A DNA stretch of 64,000 nt from Acidovorax benzenivorans (GCF_028680575.1 NZ_JAPCKI010000006.1:1-64000), one strand, 5' to 3'. Numbered from the stretch's first letter, positions 15,667 to 25,795 are shown. A program made the numbers and translations. Notes: generated from the sequence alone by a model not told the origin.

Positions 15667-16929
15667 TCAGGTATTTGCATTGCCAAGAGTTTTGGAAGTC
15701 ATCTTGCCTGCTGCTGCTTTGTCTTCTCTCAGGCTGTCCAGATAGTCAGCCCACCGTTGCATCATCTTCGTTCGATGAGCCAGATACTGGGTCCTGTTGT
15801 AAGCGCGCCCATTGGCGTCCTTCACGGCGTGAGCCAGTTGCGCCTCAATCACCAGCGGGTCGGCATCCAATCGCTCCGCCAGCATTGTTCGCGCCGTGGC
15901 GCGAAATCCATGCCATGTTTGGATCTCCGGCGTATAGCCCATCGTGATGAGCGCGGTTCGCACTGAGTTCTCTGAAATAGGCCGACTGTGGTTGCGCTCC
16001 CCGGGAAACACCAAGGCGCTGTGGCCCGTCAACGGATACAGCTCCCGCAACACTTTCACAGCCTGGGTTGAAAGAGGCACCAGATGTGGATCCCCATTTT
16101 CCTTCCCATCCTTGCCCCGCTTCATCCGCGCAGCCGGAATCGTCCAGAGGGCAGCATCCAAGTCCACTTCAGCCCAAGCTGCACCACGCAATTCACCAGG
16201 TCGCTGAAACAGCAAGGGCGCCAATTGCAATGCTGCCCGCACAATAGGCCCGCCCTTGTAAGCTTGGATGGCCCGCAACAGCTCAGCCAGCTTGACTGGC
16301 TCGGTGATAGCGGCAAAGTGCTTGCCGCGATACGGAGACAACGCGCCTTTAAGGTCTCCCGTGATGTCCCGCCCTACCCTGCCTGTCGCGACGCCATAAC
16401 GCCAGACCTGGCGAGCCAACATCAGCCCACGATCGGCCGTCTCTACAGCCCCGCGCTCTTCCACCTTACGCAGGGTTGCCAGCAGTTCCACCGGCTCAAT
16501 CTCAGCTAGGCGACGCCCCCCTAGCCACGGAAAGAGATCACGTTCGAACTGGCGCAGCGAGCGCTCAGCATGAGAATCACTCCATAGAGGCTTCTGTTTT
16601 TCGTACCACTCCAGAGCGACAGCCTTGAAGGTATCTCCAGCGCTGGCAGAAGCCTTCAGCCTTTCCACCTTTCTTGCGTGCACAGGATTAATTCCTGTCG
16701 ATTTCTGCAGCCTGGCGGTATCACGAGCCTTGCGAGCCGCCGTCAGGCTGACCGAGGGATAGCTGCCCAGAGCCATGCGCCCTTCCTTGCCCTCATGCCG
16801 ATACTTCCAGAACCAGCGCCTCGATCCCCCGGGAGCGACTTCCAGGTACAAGCCTCCCGAGTCCGATAAACGCTCCCGCTTCGATGCGGGGGAACAGACG
16901 GCGTTGCGGCACTGTGCGTCGGTCAACAT
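15667..16929 (-). CDS. int: P4-type tyrosine site-specific integrase
   Basis: A 420-residue integrase. Residues 1-75 are the DUF4102 arm-binding domain (LSDSGGLYLEVAPGGSRRWF, MALGSYPSVSLTAARKAR), about 100-195 the core-binding domain, and 210-400 the catalytic domain with Arg243 (FQRPGELRG), His340 and Arg343 (HGFRATARTML), His367 and the probable nucleophile Tyr377 (GRAYNR). It joins and excises the island at ssrA. The gene ends in the island and starts about 220 bp from the ssrA 3' end, reading away from it. GGAGG lies 8 nt before the ATG, next to a GGGGGAACA repeat, so self-repression is likely. It looks complete. Confidence 0.95.
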   Translation of the reverse strand: MLTDAQCRNAVCSPASKRERLSDSGGLYLEVAPGGSRRWFWKYRHEGKEGRMALGSYPSVSLTAARKARDTARLQKSTGINPVHARKVERLKASASAGDTFKAVALEWYEKQKPLWSDSHAERSLRQFERDLFPWLGGRRLAEIEPVELLATLRKVEERGAVETADRGLMLARQVWRYGVATGRVGRDITGDLKGALSPYRGKHFAAITEPVKLAELLRAIQAYKGGPIVRAALQLAPLLFQRPGELRGAAWAEVDLDAALWTIPAARMKRGKDGKENGDPHLVPLSTQAVKVLRELYPLTGHSALVFPGERNHSRPISENSVRTALITMGYTPEIQTWHGFRATARTMLAERLDADPLVIEAQLAHAVKDANGRAYNRTQYLAHRTKMMQRWADYLDSLREDKAAAGKMTSKTLGNANT

Positions 16930-17033
16930 GGGGGAACACCTCCAGCGGTTTAGCTCGGTTTTCCCCTCTGAAACGGGGGAACAAACGCCGCCAGTCTACC
17001 CTTTTCGGATTCTGTTCCCCCGTCTGTTCCCCC
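16888..17033. promoter_or_regulatory. Integrase promoter region with five GGGGGAACA boxes
   Basis: The 9-mer GGGGGAACA, usually followed by G, C or A, occurs at 16888-16897, 16930-16939 and 16975-16984, and inverted at 17012-17021 and 17024-17033. Copy 1 is inside the integrase coding region and copy 2 directly touches its start codon. Repeated short boxes between integrase and attachment site are what arm-type integrase or excisionase sites look like. Binding is inferred. Confidence 0.6.
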
Positions 17034-17096
17034 GCCTCAGCCTGGCTGCCAGCAGACTGCTCCGGACGTCTCCGCACCGTAACCCATTGATTTACC

Positions 17097-17136
17097 AAAG
17101 AAAAAGGGCGTTCACCGGATGTTGGTGAACGCCCTT
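17097..17136 (-). terminator. Rho-independent terminator after ssrA
   Basis: A perfect 13-bp stem (17104-17116 with 17124-17136) is followed on the minus strand by TTTTTCTTT. It lies 12 bp past the tmRNA 3' end and so on the island side of the attachment site: the island supplies a terminator for ssrA. Confidence 0.9.
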
Positions 17137-17147
17137 GGACGTCGTAA

Positions 17148-17180
17148 TGGTGGAGCTGGCGGGAATTGAACCCGCGTCCG
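17148..17180. other. Probable attachment site of the island (3' end of ssrA)
   Basis: The T-arm and acceptor end of tmRNA adjoin a P4-type integrase gene whose product is expected to recombine there. The matching direct repeat at the other end of the island is not in this window. The core length is unknown; I mark the conserved acceptor/T-stem portion. Confidence 0.6.
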
Positions 17181-17534
17181 CAAGCCTTCGTCAGGCAGAT
17201 CTACATGTTTAGCGGTCTGATTTGGATCTCGCTACTCATGTCGCGCAGTCGCACGCTACATGAGCCGCCAGCACCCTATTTTCTCGCTCCCATCCAAGGT
17301 ACCCGGATAGAAGCCAGCCCATGTAATTATCCTTGCAGCCGGGAGGCACTGATTGCTCAGAACCCCCTTGCCCAGCCCATCGGCCAACTGTTGCAAGGCT
17401 CACTGGCAATTAAGCAGCGAGTGCGAAACGTTCGTCGTTTGCAGTTAGTTTGTTAAATCGAGATTTACGAGCGTGACTCAAGCTCGACATGCACCACACT
17501 GATCCCGAACCCACGTCGAAACCAGGACAGCCCC
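17148..17534 (-). ncRNA. ssrA: Transfer-messenger RNA (tmRNA)
   Basis: A 387-nt RNA. The 5' end begins GGGGCTGTCCTGGTTTCGAC and the 3' end is a tRNA-Ala-like T-arm and acceptor stem ending CTCCACCA, with CCA encoded. The internal tag frame at about 17410-17442 reads ANDERFALAA then TAA. It rescues stalled ribosomes together with SmpB and tags the peptide for proteolysis. The 3' end serves as the island attachment site. Confidence 0.97.
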
Positions 17535-17547
17535 TAGGTTTTCTATT

Positions 17548-18222
17548 TTAGGCGCTCGCGAGCAATTGCAAGAGCTCGCTGGGAGATTTAATTGCGGCGT
17601 GCGCCCCCCACTCCGCCGGATCGGTCTTGGCCCCCAAGTAGCCGTAGGTGGCGGCCACTGTGCCCATACCTGCTGCCAGACCCGCCACAATGTCCCGTTC
17701 GTCATCGCCTACGTAGATGCACTGCTCCGGTGGCACACGCAAACGCGCGGCCGCCTCCAACAAAGGTGCGGGGTGGGGCTTGGCGTGCGGCGTGGTGTCG
17801 CCACTGACCACGGCCGAAGCAGTGGCAAATAATGGAATGGTCTGAGTCAGGGGTTCGGTAAAGCGGGCTGATTTATTGGTCACCACCCCCCACGCCATGT
17901 TCCGCCCAAGAATCTGATGGACCAATTCGGGCACGCCTTCGAAGATGGTGGTCTGTGCCGTCATGCGGGATTCGTAGTTCACAAAAAACTCTTCGCGCAT
18001 GACGGCAAAGTCCGGGTGATCCGGCCCCATGCCAAAAGCCTCTGCCAGCATGCCGCGGGCTCCGGCACCCGCCATCGGGCGATATCGAGCCAAGGGCAAC
18101 GAAGGCAGGCCTCGGTCGATGCGCATCTTGTCCGCAGCAGCACCCAAATCCGGGGCGCTGTCGATCAGGGTCCCATCCAGATCAAACAGGACTGCGCGAA
18201 TGCCATAAAAAACGGTACCCAT
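17548..18222 (-). CDS. gph: Phosphoglycolate phosphatase (HAD family)
   Basis: A 224-residue HAD hydrolase: FDLDGTLIDSAPDL carries the nucleophile and acid/base Asp, VVTNKSARF motif II, KPHPAPLLEAA the motif III Lys, and YVGDDERDIVAGLAAGM motif IV. It dephosphorylates 2-phosphoglycolate from DNA repair and oxygenase side reactions. It directly follows ubiG with a 1-bp gap, a conserved pair in Burkholderiales. I put the start at MGTVFYG (18222); a start 24 bp upstream inside ubiG is possible. Confidence 0.92.
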   Translation of the reverse strand: MGTVFYGIRAVLFDLDGTLIDSAPDLGAAADKMRIDRGLPSLPLARYRPMAGAGARGMLAEAFGMGPDHPDFAVMREEFFVNYESRMTAQTTIFEGVPELVHQILGRNMAWGVVTNKSARFTEPLTQTIPLFATASAVVSGDTTPHAKPHPAPLLEAAARLRVPPEQCIYVGDDERDIVAGLAAGMGTVAATYGYLGAKTDPAEWGAHAAIKSPSELLQLLASA

Positions 18223-18223
18223 A

Positions 18224-18934
18224 TCAGCCCAAGCGACGCGCGGCAAACAGGTAATTGACGCTGGTGTTGGCGCTAAGCCAATAGCGACGCGTCAGCGGGT
18301 TGTACTCCAGCCCCCTGGTGTGCAAAACGTCCAAGTCCGCGCTGCGGCAGTGCCCGGCCAGCTCACTGGGGCGAATCATCTTGGCGTACTCATGGGTTCC
18401 GCGTGGCAGCATGTTGAGCACATACTCCGCGCCTACGATGGCCAACAGAAACGCCTTGGCATTGCGGTTGATGGTAGAGAAGAAAACCCAGCCACCGGGT
18501 TTGACCAGCGTGGCGCAAGCGCGAACCACCGAGGCGGGATCGGGCACATGCTCCAGCATTTCCATGCAGGTCACCACGTCAAAACCAGCAGGTTGCTCCA
18601 GGGCCATCGCCTCAGCGCTGATTTCACGGTACTGCACGTTTTGAGTTTCAGCCTCCAGGGCATGCAACTGCGCCACGCGCAGCGCCTTGGTTGCCAGATC
18701 GATACCAAGCACATCCGCACCCTTGCGCGCCATGGAGTCGGCCAGAATGCCGCCGCCACAGCCCACATCCAAAACACGTTTGCCAGCCAAGGCAGTCAAT
18801 CCATGAATCCAGTCAAGCCGCAGCGGGTTGATCTGGTGCAAAGGGCGGAATTCACTATCTGGGTCCCACCACCGATGGGCCAGCTCTGAAAACTTGGCCA
18901 GTTCGGCCGGATCTGCATTGACGGTTTCGCTCAT
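18224..18934 (-). CDS. ubiG: Ubiquinone biosynthesis O-methyltransferase UbiG
   Basis: A 236-residue class I SAM methyltransferase. Motif I is [16 protein letters not shown] (about 55-70), and [13 protein letters not shown] and [20 protein letters not shown] follow as in UbiG. The N-terminal [20 protein letters not shown] is the UbiG hallmark. It methylates two hydroxyl groups of the ubiquinone ring. It reads with gph, downstream of ompA. Confidence 0.96.
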   Translation of the reverse strand: MSETVNADPAELAKFSELAHRWWDPDSEFRPLHQINPLRLDWIHGLTALAGKRVLDVGCGGGILADSMARKGADVLGIDLATKALRVAQLHALEAETQNVQYREISAEAMALEQPAGFDVVTCMEMLEHVPDPASVVRACATLVKPGGWVFFSTINRNAKAFLLAIVGAEYVLNMLPRGTHEYAKMIRPSELAGHCRSADLDVLHTRGLEYNPLTRRYWLSANTSVNYLFAARRLG

Positions 18935-18978
18935 GTCACCAATTGTCCATGAAGGTAGGGCACGAAAATCTCCAGACG

Positions 18979-19007
18979 CAAAAAAGCCCCGCGAGCGGGG
19001 CTTTTTT
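18979..19007 (-). terminator. Terminator of ompA
   Basis: An 8-bp stem AGCCCCGC/GCGGGGCT flanked by A6 and T6 runs, 18 bp after the ompA stop; symmetrical, so it could work on both strands. Confidence 0.9.
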
Positions 19008-19024
19008 GTGAAGCAATCCGAAGA

Positions 19025-19660
19025 TTACTTGGAAGCGCGGGTTCCGACCACTTCGATTTCCACGCGACGGTTCTTCGCACGGCCTTCGGCGGTCTTGTTG
19101 TCAGCCACGGGTTGCTTTTCGCCCTTGCCTTCGGTGTAAACGCGGTTCTTTTCGATGCCCTTGGACACCAAATAAGCCTTCACGGCTTCAGAACGACGCA
19201 CCGACAGCTTCTGGTTGTAAGCATCAGAGCCCACGGAGTCGGTATGACCCACGGCAATGATCACTTCCAGGTTAATGCCCTTGACCTTGGAAACCAGGTC
19301 GTCCAGCTTGGCCTTGCCTTCTGGCTTGAGCACCGACTTGTCGAAGTCGAAGAACGCATCAGCAGCGTAAGTCACCTTGGTAGCCACTGCGGGAGCAGGA
19401 GCTGGTGCAGGTGCTGGCTTGGCAGCTGGGGCAGCGGCGGCAGCAGGAGCAGCAGCAGGTGCAGCAGCAGCGATAGCGCCATCACAGCCAGCAGCAGCCG
19501 TAGCAGGCGTCCAGTTGGCATCGCGCCAGCAGTATTCGTTGGTACCGTTCTTCCAGACGATGCCAGAAGCGTTTTTCCAGTTATCAACGGTTTGTGCGCC
19601 AGCGGCGGTTGCGAGCGCTGCAGAGGCAAACAACATCGCCACTTTGTTCAGTTTCTTCAT
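19025..19660 (-). CDS. ompA: OmpA family outer-membrane/peptidoglycan-binding protein
   Basis: A 211-residue protein with a signal peptide (MKKLNKVAMLFASAALATAA, cleavage near residue 22), a short Trp- and Cys-containing region (two Cys that may pair), an Ala/Pro linker (about 62-92) and a C-terminal OmpA peptidoglycan-binding domain with GHTDSVGSDAYNQKLSVRR, the Asp and Arg that hold diaminopimelate. It lacks the eight-stranded barrel of E. coli OmpA, as is usual for this gene in Burkholderiales. Transcribed away from gyrA. AGGAG lies 5 nt before the start. Confidence 0.9.
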   Translation of the reverse strand: MKKLNKVAMLFASAALATAAGAQTVDNWKNASGIVWKNGTNEYCWRDANWTPATAAAGCDGAIAAAAPAAAPAAAAAPAAKPAPAPAPAPAVATKVTYAADAFFDFDKSVLKPEGKAKLDDLVSKVKGINLEVIIAVGHTDSVGSDAYNQKLSVRRSEAVKAYLVSKGIEKNRVYTEGKGEKQPVADNKTAEGRAKNRRVEIEVVGTRASK

Positions 19661-19883
19661 GGTTCTCCTCTTGGGGAAAAAGCCGCAGCCGCGCTGCGAA
19701 TCAGGACGCCTGGGATGACCACCACCCTAAGCGTTCAAACGATTGTGCCATACGTAACAGGGCAAAAGCGGTGCGGACCGGTCGGGGCCCGTAGGACAAA
19801 ACCTGAATTGCTTCGATATGTTGCGTCGTCGCTACACGGTCTTACGCCTAAAATAGCTCTCCTTTGCCGCCCCCGCCGTCCCA

Positions 19884-22547
19884 ATGACCCAGTTTGCCAA
19901 AGAAACCCTGCCGATCAGCCTCGAAGAAGAGATGCGGCGCAGTTACCTCGATTACGCGATGAGCGTGATCGTGGGTCGTGCACTGCCCGACGCGCGAGAC
20001 GGCTTGAAGCCCGTGCACCGCCGCGTACTTTTTGCGATGCACGAACTCAATAACGACTGGAACCGCCCTTATAAAAAGTCGGCCCGTATCGTGGGCGACG
20101 TGATCGGTAAATACCACCCGCACGGTGACTCAGCGGTGTACGACACCATCGTGCGGATGGCGCAGGATTTCTCGCTGCGCCACATGCTGGTCGATGGGCA
20201 GGGCAATTTCGGCTCGGTGGACGGCGACAACGCTGCGGCCATGCGGTACACCGAAATTCGCCTGGCCAAAATTGCGCATGAAATGCTGGGAGATATCGAC
20301 AAGGAAACCGTCGATTTCGGCCCCAACTACGACGGCAGCGAGAAAGAACCGCTTGTATTGCCCAGCAAACTGCCGAATTTGCTGGTGAATGGGTCAGCGG
20401 GTATTGCGGTGGGTATGGCCACCAATATTCCGCCACACAACCTTAACGAAGTGGTCGATGCGTGCCTGCACATGCTGCGCAACCCCGAAACGACCATTGA
20501 CGAGTTGATGGAAATCATCCCGGCCCCCGATTTCCCCACAGCCGGCATCATCTACGGCATCAATGGCGTGAAGGACGGCTACCGCACCGGGCGTGGCAAG
20601 GTGGTGATGCGTGCCAAGTGCCACTTCGAGGACATCGATCGGGGCCAGCGCCAGGCGATCATCGTGGACGAGCTGCCCTACCAGGTCAACAAGAAGACGC
20701 TGCAGGAGCGCATGGCCGAGCTGGTGCACGAGAAGAAGATCGAAGGCATCAGCCACATCCAGGACGAGTCCGACAAGTCGGGCATGCGCCTGGTGATCGA
20801 GCTCAAGCGCGGCGAAGTACCCGAGGTGGTGCTGAACAACCTGTACAAGCAGACGCAGCTGCAGGACACGTTCGGCATGAACATGGTGGCGCTGATCGAC
20901 GGCCAGCCTCGCCTGTGCAACCTGCGCGACCTGATCAGCGTCTTTTTGCAGCACCGCCGCGAAGTGGTAACCCGCCGCACGGTGTTCGAGCTGCGCAAGG
21001 CGCGCGACCGGGGCCATGTGCTCGAAGGCTTGGCCGTGGCACTGGCCAACATCGACGACTTCATCGCCATCATCCGCAACGCCCCCACCCCACCGGTGGC
21101 CAAGGCCGAACTGATGGCCCGCCCTTGGGACAGCAAGCTGGTGCGCGAGATGCTGACCCGCACGCGGGCCGACGGCGGCGTGATCAACGCCGATGACTAC
21201 CGCCCCGACGACCTGGAGAAGGAATTCGGCATGGGCCAGGACGGCCTGTACCGCCTGTCGGAAACGCAGGCCCAGGAAATCCTGCAGATGCGCCTGCAGC
21301 GCCTGACTGGCCTGGAGCAGGACAAGATCGTCGCCGAGTACAAGGAAGTCATGGCGGTCATCGAAGACCTGCTGGACATCCTGGCCAAGCCAGAGCGCGT
21401 GTCGGTCATCATCGGCGACGAGCTCACCTCCATCAAGCAGGAATTTGGCCAGCACAAGCTGGGTGCACGCCGCTCGATCGTTGAATACAGCGCGCAAGAT
21501 CTCTCCACCGAAGACCTGATCACCCCCACCGACATGGTGGTGACGCTGTCCCACACCGGTTACATCAAGAGCCAGCCTTTGAGCGAATACCGTGCCCAAA
21601 AGCGCGGCGGACGCGGCAAGCAGGCCACGGCGACCAAGGAAGACGACTGGATCGACCAGCTCTTCATCGCCAATACGCACGACTACATCCTGTGCTTCTC
21701 CAACCGGGGCCGCCTGTACTGGCTCAAGGTGTGGGAAGTACCTGCAGGCTCGCGCGGCTCGCGCGGCCGCCCCATCGTCAACATGTTCCCGCTGCAGGAC
21801 GGCGAAAAGATCAACGTCGTGTTGCCGCTCACCGGCGACATGCGCAGCTTCCCGGCCGACCGCTATGTGTTCATGGGCACCAGCATGGGCACCGTGAAGA
21901 AGACGGCGCTGGACGAATTCAGCAATCCACGCAAGGGCGGCATCATTGCCGTCAACCTGGATGACGGCGACTACCTGATCGGCGCCGCCCTGACTGATGG
22001 CAAGCACGATGTGATGCTGTTCAGCGATGGCGGCAAGGCCGTACGCTTCGACGAAAACGATGTGCGCCCCCTGGGCCGTGCAGCACGTGGTGTGCGCGGC
22101 ATGATGCTGGAAGACGGACAGAGCGTCATCGCCATGCTGGTCGCCGAAGACGAAACACAGAGCGTGTTGACCGCCACAGAAAACGGCTACGGCAAGCGCA
22201 CCAGCATCACCGAATACACCCGCCACGGTCGCGGCACCAAGGGCATGATCGCGATCCAGCAAAGCGAGCGCAACGGCAAGGTTGTGGCCGCTACCCTGGT
22301 GCATGCGGACGACGAGATCATGCTGATCACCGACAAGGGTGTGCTGGTGCGTACCCGCGTGAGCGAGATCCGCGAACTGGGGCGTGCCACGCAGGGTGTG
22401 ACCCTGATTGCGCTGGACGAAGGCTCCAAGCTCAGCGGCTTGCAACGCATCGTCGAGAACGATGCCAATGTGACGGATGCAGAGACCGATGGCGAAGGAA
22501 GCACGGACAGCGGAACCCCATCCGCACCCGACACCCCCGACGCCTGA
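19884..22547 (+). CDS. gyrA: DNA gyrase subunit A
   Basis: An 887-residue type IIA topoisomerase subunit. The catalytic Tyr is 122 (AAMRYTE). The quinolone-determining region reads [14 protein letters not shown] with Ser83 and Asp87 in the sensitive state (E. coli numbering holds exactly). The C-terminal beta-pinwheel has the GyrA box as QKRGGRG near residue 573, and the acidic tail ends in Asp/Thr/Pro-rich residues. It cuts and religates DNA to supercoil it together with GyrB. A TAAAAT at 19849-19854 may be its -10 box but has no good -35. Confidence 0.98.
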   Translation: MTQFAKETLPISLEEEMRRSYLDYAMSVIVGRALPDARDGLKPVHRRVLFAMHELNNDWNRPYKKSARIVGDVIGKYHPHGDSAVYDTIVRMAQDFSLRHMLVDGQGNFGSVDGDNAAAMRYTEIRLAKIAHEMLGDIDKETVDFGPNYDGSEKEPLVLPSKLPNLLVNGSAGIAVGMATNIPPHNLNEVVDACLHMLRNPETTIDELMEIIPAPDFPTAGIIYGINGVKDGYRTGRGKVVMRAKCHFEDIDRGQRQAIIVDELPYQVNKKTLQERMAELVHEKKIEGISHIQDESDKSGMRLVIELKRGEVPEVVLNNLYKQTQLQDTFGMNMVALIDGQPRLCNLRDLISVFLQHRREVVTRRTVFELRKARDRGHVLEGLAVALANIDDFIAIIRNAPTPPVAKAELMARPWDSKLVREMLTRTRADGGVINADDYRPDDLEKEFGMGQDGLYRLSETQAQEILQMRLQRLTGLEQDKIVAEYKEVMAVIEDLLDILAKPERVSVIIGDELTSIKQEFGQHKLGARRSIVEYSAQDLSTEDLITPTDMVVTLSHTGYIKSQPLSEYRAQKRGGRGKQATATKEDDWIDQLFIANTHDYILCFSNRGRLYWLKVWEVPAGSRGSRGRPIVNMFPLQDGEKINVVLPLTGDMRSFPADRYVFMGTSMGTVKKTALDEFSNPRKGGIIAVNLDDGDYLIGAALTDGKHDVMLFSDGGKAVRFDENDVRPLGRAARGVRGMMLEDGQSVIAMLVAEDETQSVLTATENGYGKRTSITEYTRHGRGTKGMIAIQQSERNGKVVAATLVHADDEIMLITDKGVLVRTRVSEIRELGRATQGVTLIALDEGSKLSGLQRIVENDANVTDAETDGEGSTDSGTPSAPDTPDA

Positions 22548-22576
22548 CCACTGCGGCGCGCAGATGCGCGCTGCAA

Positions 22577-22634
22577 ATGCTACAAAAAGAGAAGCATCAG
22601 GCGCTTATTGAATAAGCGCCTGATCCATTTTGAG
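22577..22634. repeat. Comamonadaceae stem-loop repeat, copy 1 (gyrA-serC)
   Basis: A 14-bp perfect inverted repeat (22596-22609 with 22611-22624), preceded by ATGCTACAAAAAGAGAAGC and followed by CCATTTTGAG, the shared flanks of the family. It may also act as a terminator or RNA stabiliser between gyrA and serC. Confidence 0.7.
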
Positions 22635-22642
22635 CCCCTACC

Positions 22643-23752
22643 ATGACACGTCCTTACAACTTTTCCGCTGGCCCCGCCGCCATCCCCTCCGAAGTCCTGG
22701 AACAAGCCGCCGCCGAGATGCTGGACTGGCACGGTAGCGGCATGGGCGTGATGGAAATGAGCCACCGTGGCAAGGAGTTTCTGTCCATCTACGAGAAGGC
22801 TGAAGCCGATCTGCGCGAACTGCTGGCCGTGCCGTCGCAGTTCAAAATCCTCTTCATGCAAGGCGGAGGCCTGGCCGAGAACGCCATCGTCCCGCTCAAC
22901 CTGTCGCGTGCCGGGGTGGTCGACTTTGTGGTCACCGGCAGCTGGAGCCAGAAGTCGCAAAAAGAAGCGCGCAAATACGCGTCAGAAGTCAACATCGCCG
23001 CCACGGCTGAAGACACGGGCTTCACCACCTTGCCAGACCCAGCCTCCTGGACGGTCAGCCGGGGTGCGAGCTACCTACACCTGTGCAGCAACGAAACCAT
23101 CAATGGCACTGAGTTCCACCAGCTGCCCGACCTCAAGGCACTGGGCAGCGATGCACCGCTGGTGATCGATTTCTCCTCGCATGTGGCATCGCGGCCCGTG
23201 GACTGGAGCCGCGTGGGCCTGGCTTTTGGCGGCGCGCAAAAGAACCTGGGCCCTGCAGGCCTCACGCTGGTGATCGTGCGCGAAGACCTGCTGGGCCATG
23301 CCCTGCCCGCCTGTCCCAGCGCCTTCGACTACAAAATCGTGGCCGACAACCAGTCCATGTACAACACACCGCCCACCTGGGGCATCTACATCGCCGGGCT
23401 GACCTTCCAGTGGCTCAAGCGCCAGACCGAAGGCGGCCTGACCGGTGTGGCCGCCATGGAGCAGCGCAACATCGCCAAGGCCACGCTGCTGTACAACGCC
23501 ATCGACCAATCGCAGCTGTACGTCAACAAGGTAGCGGCCAACTGCCGCTCGCGCATGAACATCCCATTCTTCCTGCGTGACGAAAGCCGTAACGACGCCT
23601 TCCTGGCCGGCGCCAAAGAGCGCGGTCTGCTGCAACTCAAGGGCCACAAGTCCGTGGGTGGCATGCGCGCCAGCATTTACAACGCCATGCCGCTGGCGGG
23701 CGTGCAGGTGCTGGTGGACTACATGCGAGAATTTGAGCAAAAGCACGCTTGA
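22643..23752 (+). CDS. serC: Phosphoserine aminotransferase
   Basis: A 369-residue class V PLP aminotransferase. Lys200 in [11 protein letters not shown] binds [19 protein letters not shown] (72-87) and [13 protein letters not shown] (176-188) are typical of SerC. It makes phosphoserine from 3-phosphohydroxypyruvate and also serves pyridoxal phosphate synthesis. It is first in a run of amino acid genes after gyrA. Confidence 0.97.
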   Translation: MTRPYNFSAGPAAIPSEVLEQAAAEMLDWHGSGMGVMEMSHRGKEFLSIYEKAEADLRELLAVPSQFKILFMQGGGLAENAIVPLNLSRAGVVDFVVTGSWSQKSQKEARKYASEVNIAATAEDTGFTTLPDPASWTVSRGASYLHLCSNETINGTEFHQLPDLKALGSDAPLVIDFSSHVASRPVDWSRVGLAFGGAQKNLGPAGLTLVIVREDLLGHALPACPSAFDYKIVADNQSMYNTPPTWGIYIAGLTFQWLKRQTEGGLTGVAAMEQRNIAKATLLYNAIDQSQLYVNKVAANCRSRMNIPFFLRDESRNDAFLAGAKERGLLQLKGHKSVGGMRASIYNAMPLAGVQVLVDYMREFEQKHA

Positions 23753-23812
23753 GCGTGCACCCGACAAAAACAGAAAACGGCTCTGAGAGCACGCACCGCT
23801 ACCCCACCGCCC

Positions 23813-24910
23813 ATGAACAATCCGCAAGCCTCACCCGACCTCGCCAGCCTGCGCGTGCAGATCGACAGCATCGACCAGCAACTGCTCACGCTGCTGAACC
23901 AACGGGCGCTCGTGGCCGAACAGGTGGGTGAGGTCAAGAAGCGCGAAGGCACGCCCTTTTTCCGGCCCGACCGCGTGGCACAGGTCATCGACAAGATCAC
24001 CAACGCCAATCCCGGCCCGCTCAAGGGTGCACACGTGGCGGCCATCTGGCGCGAAATCATGTCTGCCTGTCTGGCCCTCGAATCGCCCCAGCGCGTAGCC
24101 GTGCTGGGCCCCGAGGGCACGTTCTGCGAGCAGGCCGCCATCGAGTTCTTTGGTGGTGCGGCCGACCTGATGTACTGCGCCAACTTCGACGAGGTGTTCC
24201 ACGCCACGGCAGCGGGCAGCGCGCAGTACGGCGTGGTGGGCGTAGAGAACTCTACCGAAGGCGTGGTCACTCGCTCGCTCGACCTGTTCCTGCACACCCC
24301 CACCCACGTGGTGGGCGAAGTCAGCCTGCTGGTGCGCCACAACCTGCTGCGGACCAGCAACTCGCTCGAAGGCATCGAGGTGGTGATGGCTCATCCGCAG
24401 GCGCTCGCACAATGCCAGGCTTGGTTGTCCAAGCACCTGCCACATGCTGAGCGCCGCCCGGTGTCCAGCAATGCCGAAGGCGCGCGCCTGGCCACCACCA
24501 ACCCTGCCTGGGCGGCCCTCTCCAGCGAGCGTGCAGCCGCCCAATTCGGCTTGCACATCGTCTCGCACGCCATCCAGGATGACGCCTACAACCGCACCCG
24601 CTTCGCCATCATCTGCCTGCCGCACACGCTGCAGACGCCACCGCCGTCGGGCAAGGACTGCACCAGCCTAGTGGTCTCGGTGCCCAATCAGCCCGGCGCC
24701 GTGCACGACTTGCTGGTGCCGCTCAAGACGCATGGTGTGTCCATGACGCGTTTTGAATCGCGCCCGGCCCGCACCGGCCAGTGGGAGTATTACTTCTACA
24801 TCGACCTCGACGGCCACCCCGCCCAGCCGCATGTGGCGCGGGCCCTGGAAGAACTGCGCAGCCTGTGTGCGTTCTACAAGGTCCTGGGGACCTACCCTGT
24901 TTCGTCATAA
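23813..24910 (+). CDS. pheA: Chorismate mutase/prephenate dehydratase (P-protein)
   Basis: A 365-residue fusion. Residues of about 8-85 are an AroQ chorismate mutase (LRVQIDSIDQQLLTLLNQRA), 97-275 the prephenate dehydratase (VAVLGPEGTFCEQAA, VVGVENSTEGVV, and the TRF motif in NRTRFAII), and 285-360 an ACT domain with GAVHDLLVPL and ESRP, the site of phenylalanine feedback. It turns chorismate into phenylpyruvate. It ends 12 bp before tyrA. Confidence 0.97.
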   Translation: MNNPQASPDLASLRVQIDSIDQQLLTLLNQRALVAEQVGEVKKREGTPFFRPDRVAQVIDKITNANPGPLKGAHVAAIWREIMSACLALESPQRVAVLGPEGTFCEQAAIEFFGGAADLMYCANFDEVFHATAAGSAQYGVVGVENSTEGVVTRSLDLFLHTPTHVVGEVSLLVRHNLLRTSNSLEGIEVVMAHPQALAQCQAWLSKHLPHAERRPVSSNAEGARLATTNPAWAALSSERAAAQFGLHIVSHAIQDDAYNRTRFAIICLPHTLQTPPPSGKDCTSLVVSVPNQPGAVHDLLVPLKTHGVSMTRFESRPARTGQWEYYFYIDLDGHPAQPHVARALEELRSLCAFYKVLGTYPVSS

Positions 24911-24922
24911 GGAGCCGTCGCC

Positions 24923-25795
24923 ATGTTCGAACAATTGGGGCTGATCGGCTGTGGACTCATGGGAGGCTCGTTCGCCTTGGCCATGAAAAAAGCCGGATTG
25001 GTCAAGCGCGTAGTGGGCTACAGCAAGTCACCCTCCACCACCGACCGCGCCCGCCAGTTGGGCGTGATCGACGTCGAGGCACCCTCCGCACTGCTGGCCG
25101 TGGCGGGCGCCGACGTTGTGCTGGTAGCCGTGCCGGTGGCAGCCACCGAGGCCACCCTCAAGGCCATCAAGCACCTGGTCACCCCGCAGATGCTCATCAT
25201 GGACGTGGGTTCGACCAAGTCCGACGTGGTTCAGGCAGCGCAGCGTTCGCTGCGTGACCAGGTGGGCTCGTTTGTGCCAGCACACCCGATCACAGGGCGC
25301 GAGGTTTCGGGCGTGGAACACGCCGAGGCCGACCTGTACAGCGGGCGCCAGGTGATCCTGACCCCCACTGAGCGCACCCTGACGGCCCAATTGCAGGACG
25401 CAGAAAAGATCTGGACCGCGCTGGGCTGCCGCGTGACCAGCATGTCGCCCGAGTCGCATGACGCGGCCTTTGCCGCCGTCAGCCACCTGCCCCATTTGCT
25501 CGCGTTTGCGATGATGAACAGCATCACGGGCCAGGCACACGGCGACGACTTCCTGTCGCTCGCAGGCCCCGGATTCCGCGACTTCACACGCATTGCCGCT
25601 AGCGACCCCAAAGTGTGGCGCGACATCCTGCTGTCCAACCGGGACGAGTTGATTGCCCAGTCCAAGCAGTTCCAGCAGGCCCTGCACAACATCGAGCAAG
25701 CCATGGAAAAAGGCAACGCCCAGGCACTCGAAGACATGCTGACCCTGGCCAGCGAAACCCGCGCCCATTGGCGCATGGGCGCGAAGAGAAAGTAA
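24923..25795 (+). CDS. tyrA: Prephenate dehydrogenase
   Basis: A 290-residue NAD(P)-dependent dehydrogenase with the Rossmann motif LIGCGLMGGSFALAMKKAG (6-24), the catalytic His in PAHPITGREVSGVEHA and the DFTRIAASDPKVWRDI helix of the C-terminal domain. It makes 4-hydroxyphenylpyruvate for tyrosine. It lies between pheA and aroA in a conserved aromatic amino acid cluster. No ACT or mutase domain is attached. Confidence 0.95.
   Translation: MFEQLGLIGCGLMGGSFALAMKKAGLVKRVVGYSKSPSTTDRARQLGVIDVEAPSALLAVAGADVVLVAVPVAATEATLKAIKHLVTPQMLIMDVGSTKSDVVQAAQRSLRDQVGSFVPAHPITGREVSGVEHAEADLYSGRQVILTPTERTLTAQLQDAEKIWTALGCRVTSMSPESHDAAFAAVSHLPHLLAFAMMNSITGQAHGDDFLSLAGPGFRDFTRIAASDPKVWRDILLSNRDELIAQSKQFQQALHNIEQAMEKGNAQALEDMLTLASETRAHWRMGAKRK

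Noticed and set aside
19821..19854. gyrA promoter with TAAAAT as -10
   Set aside because: The only -35-like hexamer lies 22 bp upstream; too far to support a call.
20394..22445. Long open frame opposite gyrA, also similar long frames opposite mrpA (32724-35420) and the oxoprolinase (41256-43448)
   Set aside because: They follow from third-position GC in the real gene on the other strand; His/Gln-rich products without family motifs.
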